NCBI GenBank assembly: GCA_009767595.1
Contig: VSDK01004576.1
Coordinates: 83,178-147,177, forward strand
DNA: 64,000 nucleotides
Source of the DNA: Symbiodinium kawagutii
Lineage: Eukaryota > Sar > Dinophyceae > Suessiales > Symbiodiniaceae
Reading direction: 5' to 3'
Below the pieces are notes generated by a model. It searched no databases and was not told the DNA's origin. It saw only the letters and a program-made list of their open reading frames with translations. Below are positions 33,484-44,365 of the stretch, one piece after another. The position numbers and the translations under genes were made by a program. How positions within the stretch are numbered: the stretch's first letter is position 1; every line of letters begins with the position of its first letter.

Positions 33484-36400
33484 ATGGACTCCGACAGCAA
33501 TGATGACGATGATGATGCAGACTTTCCGCAGCAAGCTGAAGACCAACAACCTGCTCGAGTCAGAATTCCTGCAACTGTTCCGGTCTATTACATCGAGGAG
33601 CTGAAAGACATCACACCTACTCAAGTAGTTTACGACCATGAAGGGCAGTTCTGGTGGAGTTTGGCCTTTGTGCACGGCAACCTCAGTGCTGTTGGACATG
33701 ATGGGGAACCTATGCAAAAATTCATCACATCAGTTGGCACCCTCTTGGATGATGCTTACTGCCGGAATTCCTTGGGCGATAGCTTCTATGCAAAGCCAGG
33801 CAATCGTTATGATCGAGGGTGGGATCCATTCAAAAGTGGTGATTGTTTGATTTATTGTGGAAACCATGATGTTTTCCTTCTTCCAAGTGATAATGGATGA
33901 TAATGATGTTAGTTAGTTGTTGCCGATGTTGAACTGATGTTGTTGGACTTATGTTGAATAGCAAACTCTTACTTTACCCTTGGATCCACATGTAATGCGT
34001 TTTTGATCAATCAAATTCACAGCTTGGTCAACCCCAAGGTTGGATCTCCTCGATGCAAGCGCTTGCGCCTCCAAAGCCTTGGTCTTTTTGTTGTTCAACA
34101 TGGCCGAGGTTTCGAGAAGTCAATTCAAATCGCAATTTGCTCTTGATCACCTCAAGCGGATAGCTCATTCGAGTCTCATTGTTTTGCATGACTGTGATGG
34201 TGGCCGGGCTTACTTGGAAGGTGGCCAGACTTTGGCTTTCGATGTGGCTGGCAATTGCAACATGAGAGAGTCGCTTGCTGACACACACAAACTGGTTTTG
34301 TCTGGATTGAAAACAAGCTGGGAGATCTTACAGGAAAAAAATCATGTGACTTCAGAATTTGAGCACGCTTCATTTTTGGACTTGGTCGTGTTCATTGCAA
34401 TTGTGAGACGTGTGAGGAGAAACGAAAAGAAACATGCTTGGTCAAAAACAATGACTGACCTCTGGAAGCGGCTTCGCTTTGCAATTGTGTTCCTCCTTGC
34501 TGCAAGCTTGCAACTGAAAGTTCGGGGGACCATTGAACGAGTACCTGGTATTGAGGCCAGGGTGATTCCTTCAAGGAAGAAACGCAAGAGACAGCAGCCT
34601 GTGCGTAATGATGATCCAAGGGCAATGCAGCTTGTTGTTGCTGATAGTGGTGACTCAGAGAACGATGATGCGCAAGCAGAAAATGCAGAGAGGGACAAAG
34701 AGAAAAGGCCTTGGACACAAGTCAACCTGGATGAGATTTTTAACCTATACTCGGATTCAATTGAAGTCAAAGGATTGTCTCTGCAACAGATTGTGCGTTC
34801 AAAAGGTCGCAATCAGGAAGTGGGATGTTCGGAGACTGCTGTTGTGAATTGGCTTGGAAAAATACAAGCTATGTATCAACAAAGGGCATCACTGGGAGAC
34901 AAAGACGAAATCCGTCTGAACATGGTCAGCGATGGGTCCAGACATAGCACCCGAGACACTTGGGTAACTTGCTTCTTTGCGCCAGAAGCAGATGTTGCTT
35001 GTTATGGTGATTCGCAGGTCTTGAAAATTTCAAAGACTAAGCCAGGAGAAATTGCTTGTGATGTTGGGGTGGAAAGGTTGCTGGCTCAGAAGAAAGCAGA
35101 CCGTGTAGTTGCTTATCGGCTTCTTCAAGGTCTATCGAAGCAATTGCACAATGTGACAGGTGGTGCCTTGGATCTGGAAGCATTGTGGTGCGACAACGCT
35201 GCATTGGCTCCATTGTCTTCGAAAGAGATTCGGATCATCTCTGCTGATGGTCGCACTGTATCCTTTGTGAACAAACAGACCCGTGAGGTGATTCGAACTG
35301 TGAGTGTGCCAGACTTGGTCAAGTTGCCAGTGCTAGTACTTGGAATGGACCAAGGGGCGCCAGGCATGGCTTGTTCTGGGTACATGCATACCAAAGGCCT
35401 GATTGAGTTCTACTATGATCCAATTCATAGACTTGCAAGAGACATGAAAGGCGCTGTTTCAGCAGCCCCGGCATTGGTGAAGAAGCGTCTGACTTTAGCT
35501 CAACTTGCTGGAGCCTATCTTTGGTCTCTTTCGTACAAGCCCTTTCGCTCGGGATCCTTCCACCAAGACAAGGTTGAGCTGTTGGAGATGTTTATGGGGA
35601 GTGAGTCCCAGGACATTGGCTTAGTTTCTTTTGTGCAGTGTTGATTTAACCAACATGGCCATTAAATAGATTCAGTAATAACCTAATAAATATTTGTCAT
35701 GTCTAACTTCGTGCAAATGTTTCATTTGGTTGTTGAATTAGTTGGTGGATATGTTCATACTCTATCATGTTCCAATTGACATGTGACATATTTGCTCAAG
35801 TATGATGAACACAACAAACATGCTGAATATCAGTGACTAACATGTGACTATATTATAGCGTTGAATATCAGTGGTGCTGCTTGTGAGTGCAGGATTCGGA
35901 CATCTTTGCTCAGTACTCCAGCCTACTTTCGTTGGACATGGGTGGTCATGTTGACAATTTGGAGATGTTATTTGAGTCCCTGGCTGAGCTTGAGACTTTT
36001 CGCAACAAGAAGAGCACAGTGAAGACCGGCCGGTGGTTCAGTTTCCAAAATGCTGCATCAGATCACTTCAAGGAGTTTTGGGCTTCGAGAATGCTACTGC
36101 AGGCTCTTTACCCATCTGAAAAAAGCCCTGATGAACGCAACCTGTCTGGAAAATCATTTGCTGAGCTTCGCAAAGAGGATGGATCTGCTGGTGGTCTTCG
36201 CTTGGCCCTGCGCTGCACCAGCTGGGAGGTGTGGTACTCCATAACTGCGTTGGTGGTAGGCGCAAAGCCACTTTGGAAGTGGTATGGCGCCACCATCAAG
36301 GAAGTGAAGACGCCCTCAGATGCAATGCAGCGCGCCATTTTGTTGTCAGGTGGGGCATTGTACAAACTACTTGTTTAAAGTGAGTTGACAGATTGTTGTT

Positions 36401-39400
36401 AATAATGTTCCCTATAGTTTTCCCAGTTTTAGGGCACTCCTTTGGCAGGGGAATAGTTTTGGAGGCTGTCCCCTATCTGCCTCAGGTGAATATTGGATGA
36501 TGGATGATCAGCTCACACACTTGGTGAAAAGCTTTGCCGATATGGATGAGCTTGGCAGTGTGCTCCAGTATCACAAGGAGTCTTTCTTCCACTTTGGGGA
36601 ACGTGCTGACACATCATTGAAGAATTTCGTTGAAGACCTGTTCTACTACATCCTGGGTTTGCTTGGCAAGCGTGCAAGCAGTCTGTCTGCGTTCAACCGA
36701 CCGCCAGATTGCTATGGGAAGCTTCTACATGAAGATCCTGCAGTGGCCCATGGCAGTTTTCAGATGCTTGTGTCAGACTGGAAAAATTTGATGCTCTTGG
36801 AACATTCATCAAATGAACATTGTGTTGAGTTGGCTTCAGACATGGGCTTGACGGTGAGTAAGCCAATGCGCATTGTTTACCAATTGTATGAAGGTGGCTT
36901 TGTTCGTGAAGCACGTCAGCTGTTCGTGGCACTGGTGAAGCGCTTTCCTGACACAAAGCTTGTCGAGGATGTGCATCAAAGACTGAGGATGGCATCCCTT
37001 GGAAATCCCAATGGAAAACTTGGCCTTCGAGAAGTGCAATCATTGGTCGAAACCAGCTTGGTGTTTGAAAGCCGCAAGATCAACCACCCTGCTCGTGTGT
37101 CTCGTTCGGTCTTCAAATCACGCTGGAGGTCGAGCAAGGCAAGGTCTTCAAAGGATGTTTTTCTAAGTGGCAATCACAAACTTTCCAAAAAATTTTCTTC
37201 AATCATGGCTCGGAAGACTTGGTCAACAATGAGTGAAGAAACACTGTCTCGCTCCAGCTGTGGTTGGGCATGGATGAGATTCTACATCAGAAACCAGCTC
37301 AAGAACAATGGTGTTTCTGTGAAAGAAACTTGGTTGGAATCATGGAATCATTCTTACTTACAAATGCTGTATTTCACAATACTACCAGCCTTGTAGTAAT
37401 TTGACATTCAGAAGTAAGACAGTGAGTCAATAAAGTGATGAACAATCAGTGAGTCAGTGAATGAAAAATCCGTAAGTAATGACAAGTTGGATACATGTTT
37501 TGCCAAGGATGGTTTACTGGCAGTGGCGCTCCAGCCTGGAATGGTTTTCCAACAACGTTCTGCTGCACAGCTTGGTGTCGGTCGTCCAGTATTCATGTGC
37601 TTGGCCACGCTGAAATGGGGGGTTCTGGCTTGGCCCATGTCGCCAACTGGGATGGACACTTTGGCCCTGGATCCTTCTGGAAAGTTGCACTGGAAATTCA
37701 TTTATGACATTGAATCACTCGAAGCTGCTGAAGCGGTTCCTGTGCTGGATGGTGAGATTGGTGTTCATGTGCAGGCGAGAGTTTGGGAAACTTTGCTCCA
37801 AACATGCCTACGCTTGCATTGCAGTTCACTGACATTTGCTGAGCTTGCCATTTTGGCCACTGTGGGCTGTGGGACGTCAAATGAATGTGTCAAGACAAAG
37901 ACGAAGTTTGAACTTGTCAAGGCTTTAGCCTTGAAAATTGCAGATGAAGAGTTTGCAAATTCATTGGCAGAGCGTTTGAAAAACAACAACGATGAGATCA
38001 GTGAGGGTGACCAGGCACAGGAAGAATTTGACACTGAGTTTGCGACATTGCTCCTTGAGATGATGGATCCATCTGATCAAACGGAGTTTTTGGATCTCAA
38101 GAAGGATGTTGAAAAAAAACAGCACATGAAGAAAATTTCCCAATGGAAAAGGTGGCAGAAGGAAGCAGATGATGTACCTGATCAGTTAAGTATAAATTTG
38201 AATAGTTTTTGTCGAAGGTACACATTCTTTGTGGTTGGTTGGTTTGTGTTCTGCTGATCTAGTGACTGACTGTGGCATAACTTTGGGAAGTCCTGCCCTT
38301 ACTTCTAAGATTCTAAACATTGTTGTTTGCATCGAGTTCTCTCAGTCAATTTTCAGACCGAGGCAAAAAAAGCCAGAGCTGAAAGAAAGTTGCAACCAAA
38401 GTCAAAAGCTAAAGCCAGAGCCAAAGCCAAGTCAAAACCAAAGCCGAAGGCTAAGAGTGCAAAACGGAAATTGAGTTTTGGTGCTGCGCCCAGCTCGGCA
38501 GCTGCTGATACGATGCCTTCGAGGGAACCCAACATGGGCAATGATGATGACTTGTTTGCAGCTGCTGGTGATGATGATTCTATGAAACCTCCTGTGGAGC
38601 CTCATGTGGAACCTACTGTGGAACCTCCTGTGGAACCTGTGGAGTTGCACCGTGCTGCAGACGTTCCTTTGGCGCCTGACGTGGTGCCTGCTGGTGGTGA
38701 TGTCGCTCAACAAGATGCAGTGCCTCAAGTGGAACCTGACCCTGCTCCACTTGCTCCTGGAGTGGCTGATGTGGTGCCTGCAGTTGATGTTCCTCAAGAT
38801 GGAGACGGACAACCTGCACCGCTTGTGCCAGCTGCAGCTCGTGAGCCATTTGCGCGAGGCCCTGTTGTCAATCATAATCCAGACATTCTTCAATCACTTG
38901 TCCCTCCTGGTGCAACAATTCACTTGAATTGCGGCTTGGTCAGTGACTTGATTATCGGTTCTACTTCATCTGTTTTTCACATGTGGCTTTCAGTGTTACC
39001 TGATTATGGGATTGTTTCCAACTTAAATCATGTGCCCAGTGAAATTTTGGCAATGTGAGGTAATGATCACAGATTCACTGCGAAGTTTCGGGCTAGCCTG
39101 AACAAATCATCGAAATCGTCTTCCTTTTGGCACACTATGGAGGCTAGCTGGGTGCTCAGCTTGAAGCAGACCCACCGCCATGTGTGGACCGAGTGGCGGA
39201 AGTATTGTTCCACTAGTGCTGGCTTCTTGATATGTAATGCGCAAGTTTTTTGTTTGTTTCCCACAAATTTGTTGTTTTTAATCCTTGTTAAAACTCCTTC
39301 CCAGTGAGAGTTCTAATTCATTGCTCGGCCTGGCTAAGATTATCATCTTGCTCCTGCTGATCACCAAGAGCCTGGGGAGATTCCAGACCGGGTAATTGAA

Positions 39401-39460
39401 AGCTTGCGTGAGACAATGAGCAGCCTTCCTCCAAAGAAGAAGAAAGCAAAACCGAGTTGA
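33484..39460 (+). CDS. Gene B: 1,596-aa nuclear-type protein, candidate DDE-like transposase (8 exons)
   Basis: ATG 33484. Exons 33484-33886, 34023-35600, 35888-36349, 36486-37312, 37508-38173, 38357-38933, 39060-39215 and 39339-39460 keep one frame throughout and end in TGA. Donors are GT except one likely GC (38934). The N-terminus is acidic (MDSDSNDDDDDADF). Residues about 430-620 hold D438 in MVSDGS, D577 in LGMDQGAPG and D600 in YYDPIHRLARD. These loosely recall acidic positions of an RNase H-like DDE core followed by a His-containing motif as in hAT-type enzymes; this is inference without a search. The exon-3 stretch KTGRWFSFQNAASDHFKEFW belongs to what I recall as a recurrent unnamed dinoflagellate family. 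Residues 1313-1350 are very Lys/Ala-rich, then VEP repeats, and the end is PPKKKKAKPS, suggesting nuclear or DNA contact. It is the largest gene of the element. The fourth exon border (37312) is the least certain. Confidence 0.6.
34023..35600 (+). CDS. Gene B exon 2 (putative catalytic core)
   Basis: A 526-codon continuous frame, the longest in the element. Acceptor TTCACAG at 34022 and donor GTGAGT at 35601. It carries a basic KKRKRQQ stretch, an Asp/Glu linker, then the segment with D438, D577 and D600. The frame runs past the donor to a TGA at 35642. Confidence 0.7.
35888..36349 (+). CDS. Gene B exon 3
   Basis: Acceptor TTGTGAG, donor CAG|GTGGGG, both in phase 1, so the exon joins smoothly to its neighbours. 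It includes GRWFSFQNAASDHFKEFW and SWEVWYSITALVVGAKPLW, with Trp spacing typical of a helical domain. The flanking intron 36350-36485 is 136 bp. Confidence 0.65.
36486..37312 (+). CDS. Gene B exon 4
   Basis: Starts after CCTCAG. Reads EYWMMDDQLTHLVKSFADMD ... YEGGFVREARQLFVALVKRF. The frame remains open to 37396; the end at GGT|GTTTCT was chosen because phase 0 fits the next exon. The C-terminal part is Ser/Lys/Arg-rich. Confidence 0.55.
37508..38173 (+). CDS. Gene B exon 5
   Basis: Starts after TGCCAAG|GAT. Reads DGLLAVALQPGMVFQQRSAA ... LKWGVLAWPMSPTGMDTLAL. The end is strongly charged (coiled-coil-like, 38000-38170). Donor GAT|GTACCT. Confidence 0.55.
38357..38933 (+). CDS. Gene B exon 6: Lys/Ala-rich and VEP-repeat segment
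   Basis: Starts after TTTTCAG. The first 38 codons are almost all K, A, R, P and S (KSKAKARAKAKSKPKPKAKS). It then has an Asp-rich patch, VEP repeats and a Pro/Val/Ala-rich linker. Disordered and probably nucleic-acid-binding in its basic part (inference). Confidence 0.6.
39060..39215 (+). CDS. Gene B exon 7
   Basis: Lies behind GTGAG|G with no start codon. Reads NDHRFTAKFRASLNKSSKSS then FWHTMEASWVLSLKQTHRHV and WTEWRKYCST. Donor A|GTGCTG. The phase agrees with exons 6 and 8. Confidence 0.55.
39339..39460 (+). CDS. Gene B exon 8 (terminal, NLS-like tail)
   Basis: Follows GGCTAAG. Reads YHLAPADHQEPGEIPDRVIE then SLRETMSSLPPKKKKAKPS and TGA. The KKKKAK tail resembles a nuclear localisation signal. 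Confidence 0.55.
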
Positions 39461-40036
39461 CACATGCCACGCACAAAAAATAGAAGCACACCTGCCAACT
39501 AGTCCTCAGCGTTGATGTGCTTAAATTGCAAGCAAGTGTGACTGATGAAACTAAGTTGCGCCTGTCATTCCCAGTGTTCACATACATTTTTTCTCAATGA
39601 ACAAGTTCATCAGAAGAAAGATGTATTTTCTCTCATGCATTCACTCAGTCACATGTCAGGATTCTACCTTTGTCAGAAGTTTGGATGAAATCAGTGAGTG
39701 TGCCAAATGCTGAGTTTGAATGAAATCAATGAGTGCACCAAACACTGCAGCCATGTAGTTGGGACACTGGACTGTCAAATGAAATGTATCAACTGTGATC
39801 TTCATGGACAAACAAACAAATCTGACTTTGACTAATGTGTTGATATTTTAGTGTTGATGTTCGCTTGTAATTATTCATGCATGTTACATATTGATGTGCA
39901 TATTTCAACATTTGATGAACCTGACATTGATCAGACAGTGGCAATTTGATCAACACTTCATGACATGGTTCCACAAACCTTCTTTCTTCAAAGTTCATAA
40001 CCAGCCATTCCCAACCCCTCGTTTTGATTCTCAGCA
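39461..40036. other. Spacer between genes B and C
   Basis: No supported exon in 0.58 kb. It has a short tandem-like duplication of GAATGAAATCAATGAGTGC / GATGAAATCAGTGAGTGTGC near 39687-39740. Confidence 0.4.
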
Positions 40037-41365
40037 ATGGTGCTGGCACATAGTCATGGCATTCCAGCTTGCAGTTGGTTTCCGTTGCTGGCGCTGACGT
40101 CTTTATATACATCAGTGTTGCCTGTGAAGAAGACGATTGTCAAGAAGAAGAAGAAACCTACTCTGACCATTTGCCGGAACTTCGTCCAGCCGCAACAGCA
40201 ACAACCAGATGTGCACACTTCTGCCAATGTTGAGTGGGTTCCGAAGTACCAACCACTGACATTAGAATATTGGGAGTTAGAAGCCAAACATCACGAAGCA
40301 TGTCACCGTGGGCTCGATGATTTTCTTCCATGGTCATGTTTGCCAAGGCCTGAACCACATTAAACATTCAGAAACATTGTGTTAACAGGAATAGAGATTT
40401 GGAAATGTTTTTTAGTACAGTAAAGCTGTTATTCCCAATCCTATCATCATAATAGTTTCTTCCCTTGTCGCCCCAGGTCACTCAGCCCTATGGACTTTGG
40501 TATCAAGCAGCACTTTGAGAGGATCATTGGATCTTTTCTTCAAGTGGATTCTGAAGTGAACCATGGCCGAGCGGCAGCAGTGTGGCCTCAGCTTCTGCAC
40601 CTTTGCTACCCTTGCATGGCGGCGATGGATCTTGCTCAGTGCTTGCTCGCCCTCATGATGAAGGGGCACAGGAATCAAGGTTTGGGTCAGACCTTTGATT
40701 TTTGCGAAGTCTTTGCAGGTCAAGCGAACATGACCAAGGAGTTTCTTCGTCGTGGGCATCAAGGCAGTGCTTTTGACATCCGCTTCACCCCTGAACACAA
40801 CATCCTAGATGTCCAAGGACTGCGACTTATCCTGGAAAGTGTTACTTCGCTGAAAAGGAAGGGGATGCTGTGGCTAGCCACAGTTTGCAGTTCATTTGTC
40901 GTTCTTTGTAGGGCTCAGTCGCTCAGAGTTCCATGGAATTCATTCCTGGGAGATCTTCGACGGGATTGGGTGAGACGAGGAAATGCATTTATGGAAGCAA
41001 GTAGCCTTTGCTACTTGCTCGCATGGGCATTAGACATCTATGTGATCTTGGAAAACCCTACCTCGAGTTGCATTGGTGAATGTCCCAGCCTAAAAGGTCT
41101 TTTTGCGTTAGTGCGACCCTGGGTCTTTGTCACTTACATGGGCAATTTCTGTGGACGTTCATGCAAACCCTTGAGACTGTGGTCAACGTTGGATCAGATT
41201 CAAGCACTTCAAGGCCCCAGGCCCACTTTCAGCGATGATGCTCTGGTTAAGCGAAACGGCAACCAATTCACAGGTGACAAAACATTGCTGCAGGAATCCG
41301 AGGTGTACACCCCTGCATTTGGCAGGGCGGTTGTCCAAATATTTGAAAATGTTTGGAACCGTTAA
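40037..41365 (+). CDS. Gene C: methyltransferase-fold-like protein (about 394 aa, 2 exons)
   Basis: The main exon is 40477-41365; its own ATG at 40490 would give 291 aa. A preceding exon (ATG 40037 to 40332, with KKTIVKKKKKPT) joins in phase 2 and would give about 394 aa. Numbered from 40490, the core has FDFCEVFAGQANMTKEF (E73, G77), then D96 at the end of the second strand, LWLATVCSSFV (130-137) and VILENPTSS (185-193). This order and spacing mimic motifs I, IV and VI of cytosine-C5 methyltransferases (DxFxGxG, PCQ, ENV), but the catalytic PC dipeptide is not present: it reads VCSS. It is thus a relative or an inactive or divergent form. Proteins with an EVFxGxA...ENP layout are, as I recall, widespread in dinoflagellates. 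Methylation activity is inference. Last gene before the right end. Confidence 0.55.
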
Positions 41366-42394
41366 TTCAGTTCCCAGTGTGTTACCAAACACATTTGCGC
41401 CAATCTCAGAGAAGGATGAAAAAATGCACTGTCCCAGCGTCAATCGAACTCTCATGTGCTGCTGCTATTCTTGAAGTAAATTGCACAAGTGTGTTGAAGA
41501 CCAATACTAGTACCACCGGCTGAAAATTGACTGACAGTTGATTCAAAGAAATCATTCATTGATGGTAAATACTTACAAAAAACGTGGGTGATGCCAAATG
41601 AACACAGTCCTAGAGGATGACACCAGACTGACATTTGATCCAGGAAGTTGCCTTTTCATTCATGATTTGCCCTCTAAAACAGTTAAGGTTTTGAATGGCT
41701 AAGGATGGCCTGCTGAACTTTGGTTTTTTGTGCAATACTTTCAGTCAGTGATGGTTGAACAACGATTAGTTGTGTGACAGTTGTGTGTGATTAGAACTTG
41801 GGTGAACTGAAAGGTTTTATTGTGATTTTGAATTGGCTGCCTTGTCTTCCACTCAGGTCATGAACTCACCATGGATGCGTTGTGGAGCCCCAGGGAGCCA
41901 GGGACCATCATTGTCACTCATTTGTCATTCAGGCCATTCCAGTGTCGCTCAAATACATAAATTGCATGTTTATTGATGAAACCATTTTGGTGTGAAATAT
42001 TATTGACCATGTTGGTTTCAATTATTTTGCATGTTGATGAAACAATTTTGGGTTGAAATATTTTGGATGTTGATGAAACCATTTTTTGCATGCTGATGGG
42101 TGAGAACATTTTGGTTTGAAATATGTTCCCTGTTGTTGATGAGACCACTTTGGTTTGAAATATTTTTGTGTATGTTGATAAAACCATTTGGTGATACATG
42201 TTTTGGTTGTCCAAATCATTACTGTTCAGTTTATACATTTGTTTTTTGCTCAGACTAAAACACTAATAGAAAAACAAAAAAAACAAAAAAATGACTAAAA
42301 TCAAAAAAACTTTTTTTAACAATTTCAAATGAAAAAAAAATAAAAAAAACTAAATGATTTAAAAAGAAATAAAAAGATAAAAAATGCATATACC
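41366..42394. other. Right subterminal non-coding zone
   Basis: No gene supported between gene C and the right inverted repeat. It holds a degenerate repeat block (41965-42200) and an A-rich tract (42260-42390). Confidence 0.5.
41965..42200. repeat. Degenerate subterminal tandem repeats
   Basis: Five or six imperfect copies of a roughly 40-bp unit containing GTTGATGAAACCATTTTGG and TTGAAATATTTT. They lie 250-490 bp from the right end, where many DNA transposons carry transposase-binding repeats. The minus-strand frame across them is a repeat by-product. Confidence 0.65.
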
Positions 42395-42454
42395 TTATTG
42401 AGAACCCTTCTGATCTAACCCCTTCTGATCTAGGGTATGACTTTGTTTCAGTGA
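42395..42454 (-). repeat. Right terminal inverted repeat
   Basis: On the minus strand it begins TCACTGA, contains AGTCATACCCT, then TAGATCAGAAGGGG and a second TAGATCAGAAGGG, and ends TTCTCAATAA. It pairs with 17549-17610. Confidence 0.75.
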
Positions 42455-42459
42455 GCATC
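42455..42459. repeat. Right target-site duplication GCATC
   Basis: GCATC directly follows the right end TCAGTGA. Left flank plus the sequence after this copy reads GCGCCAGCATCAGCATCACC, which matches the intact array unit near 42960 apart from one base. Confidence 0.7.
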
Positions 42460-42578
42460 AGCATCACCATCACCATCATCATCATCACCACCACCATCAT
42501 CATCATCATCATCATCATCATCACCATAAACAGCACCAGCATCATCATCAGCATCAGCATCACCATAAACAGCACCAG

Positions 42579-42617
<39 letters not shown>

Positions 42618-43088
42618 CATCCTCATCGTCATCGTTCTCGTCATCCTCATCCCCATCCTCATCCTCATCCTCATCCTCCTCATCCTCATCGTCATTGTCA
42701 TCGTCATCATCGTTGTCATCGTCATTGTCAAAGTCATGGTCATCGTCATTGTCATCATCAGCATCAGCATCATCATCATCATCATCATCACCATAAACAG
42801 AACCAGCATCAGCATCACCATCACCATCAACATCATCATCATCATCACCATCACCATCATCATCACCATAAACAGCACCAGTATCAGCATCAGCATCACC
42901 ATCACCATCATCATCATCACCACCACCACCATCATCATCATCATCATTATCACCATAAACAGCACCAGCATCAGCATCACCATCACCATCAACATCATCA
43001 TGATTATCATTATCATCACCATCACCATCATCATCACCATAAACAGCACCAGCATCAGCATCAGCATCACCATCACCATCATCATCAT

Positions 43089-43163
<75 letters not shown>

Positions 43164-43524
43164 CATCCTCATCCTCATCGTCATCGTTTTCGTCATCCTC
43201 ATCCTCATCCTCATCCTCCTCATCCTCATTGTCATCGTCATCGTCATCATCATTGTCATCGTCATCGTCAAAGTCATGGTCATCGTCATTGTCATCGCCA
43301 AGGTCATCCTCATTTTCATCGTCATCCTCATCATCATCATCATCATCAGCATCATTAGCATCATCAGCATCATCATCATCATCACCACCATCATCACCAC
43401 CATAAACAGCACCATCATCAGCATCACCATCACCATCAACATCATCATCATCATCATCATCACCATCACCATCATCATCACCATAAACAGCATCAGCATC
43501 AGCATCACCATCACCATCATCATC

Positions 43525-43558
<34 letters not shown>

Positions 43559-43978
43559 CCATAAACAGCATCAGCATCAGCATCACCATCACCATCATCA
43601 TCATCATCACCATCATCATCAGCATCAGCATCAGCATCACCATCATCATCATCATCCTCCTCATCCTCATCCTCATCCTCATCGTCATCGTTCTCGTCAT
43701 CCTCATCCTCATCCTCATCCTCATCCTCATCCTCCTCATCCTCATCGTCATCGTCATCGTCATCAGCATTGTCATGGTCATCGTCATCGTCATCATCATT
43801 GTCATCCTCATCCTCATCCTCATCCTCATCATCCTCATCCTCATCCTCATCCTCATCGTCATTGTCATCGTCATCATCATCGTCATCGTCATCGTCATAG
43901 TCATGGTCATCGTCATCGTCATCGCCATGGTCATCCTCATTTTCATCGTCATCGTCATTGTCATCTTCATCCTCATCA
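42460..43978. repeat. CAT-trinucleotide array, right half
   Basis: About 1.5 kb of CAT, CAC, CCT and CGT triplets with repeated ACCATAAACAGCACCAGCAT words and alternating blocks rich in CATCCT or CATCGT. It continues the left array in the same orientation. The apparent poly-Asp, poly-Met and poly-Ile frames of over 500 codons are a by-product of the triplet repeat. Confidence 0.9.
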
Positions 43979-44365
43979 TTCGGCCGCTTGTTTGCATGAA
44001 GACTGTGATGAGGCGGGTCATAACTCCAATAATTCCAAGTCTGTTCATGAATATTCACATCCCAACAACTGGCCAACTAGTTTGTTCCAGATGTTATAGT
44101 ATATGAGTTGCCATTGGTATGATGATACGGTGGTACCAGCCTACAACATACAGTAGCACAGCAGCTTTGCCATGTTACTATATTCTACCTGGTATTTACC
44201 GTCATATTTACAAATATTATGTTTTGGTTTACCATTTGATCTTTGAATGACTATGATATCAATCACTAGATCAATCTAGATCATTTAAATCTACATATCA
44301 TGCTGTCATAGATCATATACATCACCATGACATGCCATGATTCACCGTGGTGCCACTGGGTGCAG

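Larger units (their letters stand above)
17549..42454 (+). mobile_element. 24.9-kb TIR-bounded element (candidate giant DNA transposon)
   Basis: A 24,906-bp segment is bounded by inverted ends starting TCACTGA. The ends share AGTCATACCCT and two copies of a GATC-containing word, and the segment is flanked by a direct GCATC on both sides. It interrupts a CAT-trinucleotide array, and excision plus loss of one GCATC rebuilds the array unit. All recognisable exons inside lie on the plus strand. The interior lacks the palindromic GGGGTACCCC repeat family and the TTAATGATGG-type repeats that fill both flanks. The cargo includes a candidate DDE-like protein, a RING protein and a methyltransferase-like protein. 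The 5-bp duplication and CACTG-like ends do not fit a standard CACTA element (3-bp duplication). The superfamily is unassigned. Seen: ends, duplication and exon layout. Inferred: mobility and transposase identity. Confidence 0.8.

Noticed and set aside
34342-34812. 156-codon minus-strand frame
   Set aside because: Shadow of gene B exon 2.
41918-42238. 106-codon minus-strand frame
   Set aside because: Runs across degenerate subterminal repeats; repetitive composition and no start context.
17549-42454. Assignment of the insert to CACTA/EnSpm because of the CACTG start
   Set aside because: A 3-bp duplication next to CACTG does not match (TCT against AGC), and gene B has no feature that I can tie to that family.
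17549-42454. Assignment to Polinton/Maverick because of size and gene cargo
   Set aside because: No protein-primed DNA polymerase, integrase, packaging ATPase or capsid protein was recognised, and the ends do not start with AG.
17549-42454. LTR or LINE retrotransposon
   Set aside because: No direct long terminal repeats and no reverse transcriptase motif (YxDD) in any frame read.
42255-44106. Open frames of over 500 codons on both strands (poly-Met/Thr, poly-Asp, poly-Ile)
   Set aside because: They are produced by the CAT-triplet array, which lacks stops in several frames at once. No start context, splice sites or complex residues.
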